From assembly GCA_947631715.1 (NCBI GenBank), contig CANRMK010000149.1:1-6265 (forward strand): 6,265 nt of DNA, read 5' to 3'. Positions 5,902 to 6,265 of the stretch are shown in pieces. The translations under genes were made by a program, and so were the position numbers. The notes under the pieces were generated by a model, which had not been told where the DNA came from, searched no databases, and worked only from the letters and a program-made list of their open reading frames with translations. The stretch comes from an uncultured Acetatifactor sp. (GTDB lineage Bacteria; Bacillota; Clostridia; Lachnospirales; Lachnospiraceae). How positions within the stretch are numbered: the stretch's first letter is position 1; every line of letters starts with the position of its first letter.

Positions 5902-5931
5902 ATGATACATTTAAACAAAAATCTATTGCAA
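5902..5931 (-). promoter_or_regulatory. Candidate promoter of the ABC exporter operon
   Basis: On the minus strand TTGCAA (5931-5926) and TATCAT (5907-5902) are 18 bases apart in AT-rich DNA. They match the consensus at four and five of six positions. Transcription would begin near 5895, giving a leader of about 130 bases that contains both palindromes. No intrinsic terminator is visible between the end of tex and this promoter, so some read-through from tex is possible. Confidence 0.5.
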
Positions 5932-5995
5932 TCCCTTTTATGAATTTTTCAGAAGATTTAGCAGGATTTAATTGATATTTTATCTTTTTTTAATA

Positions 5996-6265
5996 CTAAT
6001 TCCCGGCTTTTATCTTCATAGTCAGGCTGATCCGCTTCCTGGCCATATCCACGTCCAGCACCTGCACATCCACGATATCGCCCACGCTCACTGCCTCCAG
6101 GGGATGCCTGATAAACCGGTCCGTGATCTGTGAGATGTGTACAAGGCCGTCCTGATGGACACCAATGTCCACAAAAACGCCGAAGTCGATCACATTGCGC
6201 ACCGTTCCCTTAAGCACCATTCCCGGCTTTAAGTCTTTCATTTCCAGCACATCGCTGCGCAGAAT
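5996..6265 (-). CDS. tex: Transcription accessory protein Tex, C-terminal fragment (starts beyond the right edge)
   Basis: Only the last 89 residues are in the window; the frame runs open to the right edge. They form an S1 RNA-binding domain (about fragment residues 15-85) with the highly conserved Tex wording: KPGMVLKGTVRNVIDFGVFV, then DIGVHQDGLVHIS, and VGDIVDVQVLDVD near 61-73. The preceding ILRSDVLEMKDL is the usual linker into this domain. Tex (YhgF) is a cytoplasmic nucleic-acid-binding protein of about 700-780 residues that associates with transcription. The gene ends with TAG shortly after the S1 domain (KIKAGN), with little tail. The GTG at 6250 is an internal valine codon, not a start. 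Other S1 proteins are possible in principle, but the wording fits Tex closely. Confidence 0.93.
   Translation of the reverse strand: MLRSDVLEMKDLKPGMVLKGTVRNVIDFGVFVDIGVHQDGLVHISQITDRFIRHPLEAVSVGDIVDVQVLDVDMARKRISLTMKIKAGN

Noticed and set aside
4985..5905. Plus-strand open frame of 306 codons opposite the first exporter gene
   Set aside because: Antisense shadow with His/Asp/Gln-rich composition and no known fold; it also runs through the promoter region of the exporter.
5484..5918. Minus-strand frame starting in the exporter leader, possible leader peptide or small gene
   Set aside because: Most of its length overlaps the first exporter gene out of frame, its start has no good ribosome site, and its beginning covers the palindromes.
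5932..5995. Terminator after tex
   Set aside because: The stretch is A/T-rich with short A and T runs but has no stable GC stem before them.

Overview
The window looks like ordinary chromosomal DNA of a low-to-mid GC Firmicute, most likely a Clostridia member of the Lachnospiraceae type. That placement is an inference from the style of the proteins (Tex tail, heterodimeric ABC exporter, RibU), the strong AGGAGG-type ribosome sites and the TTGACA-type promoters. All genes I can support lie on the minus strand, so transcription runs from high to low coordinates. The plus-strand open frames are shadows of these genes.

Layout in the direction of transcription. (1) 6265-5996: the last 89 residues of the transcription accessory protein Tex, ending in its S1 RNA-binding domain. 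(2) 5995-5768: an AT-rich control region with a candidate promoter, a perfect 9+9 bp operator-like palindrome just downstream of it, and a GC-rich 18 bp palindrome in the leader. (3) 5767-4019 and 4017-2062: two half-transporters, one base apart, forming a heterodimeric ABC exporter. The first subunit has a degenerate ATP site (Ala in Walker A, Asp for the catalytic Glu, Gln for the switch His). The second is catalytically complete but carries LSQGQ as its signature. (4) 2036-1769: a TTGACA promoter, a complete FMN riboswitch and a strong intrinsic terminator. (5) 1768-1556: a 213-base leader. (6) 1555-800: the riboflavin-uptake S component RibU, with an extra N-terminal membrane helix. (7) 803-626: a long imperfect inverted repeat whose outer end supplies the ribU stop codon. 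(8) 597-1: a promoter and the first 169 codons of a MacB/LolD-type ABC ATPase, cut by the window edge.

How they work together: the exporter pair is one translationally coupled operon, probably controlled by a regulator acting at the palindrome; no regulator gene is in the window. ribU is a separate unit switched by FMN through transcription attenuation. A sequence in the 5' edge of the aptamer (CUUCGGGG) can pair with the left arm of the terminator and so act as antiterminator. RibU would need an ECF energising module (EcfA, EcfA', EcfT), which is not in the window. The partial ATPase begins a third unit, whose permease would lie past the left edge.

I do not see a clearly new biological system. 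The parts most worth a second look are the inverted-repeat element fused to the ribU stop codon, the orphan palindrome before the exporter, and the unusually long leader and extra helix of ribU.
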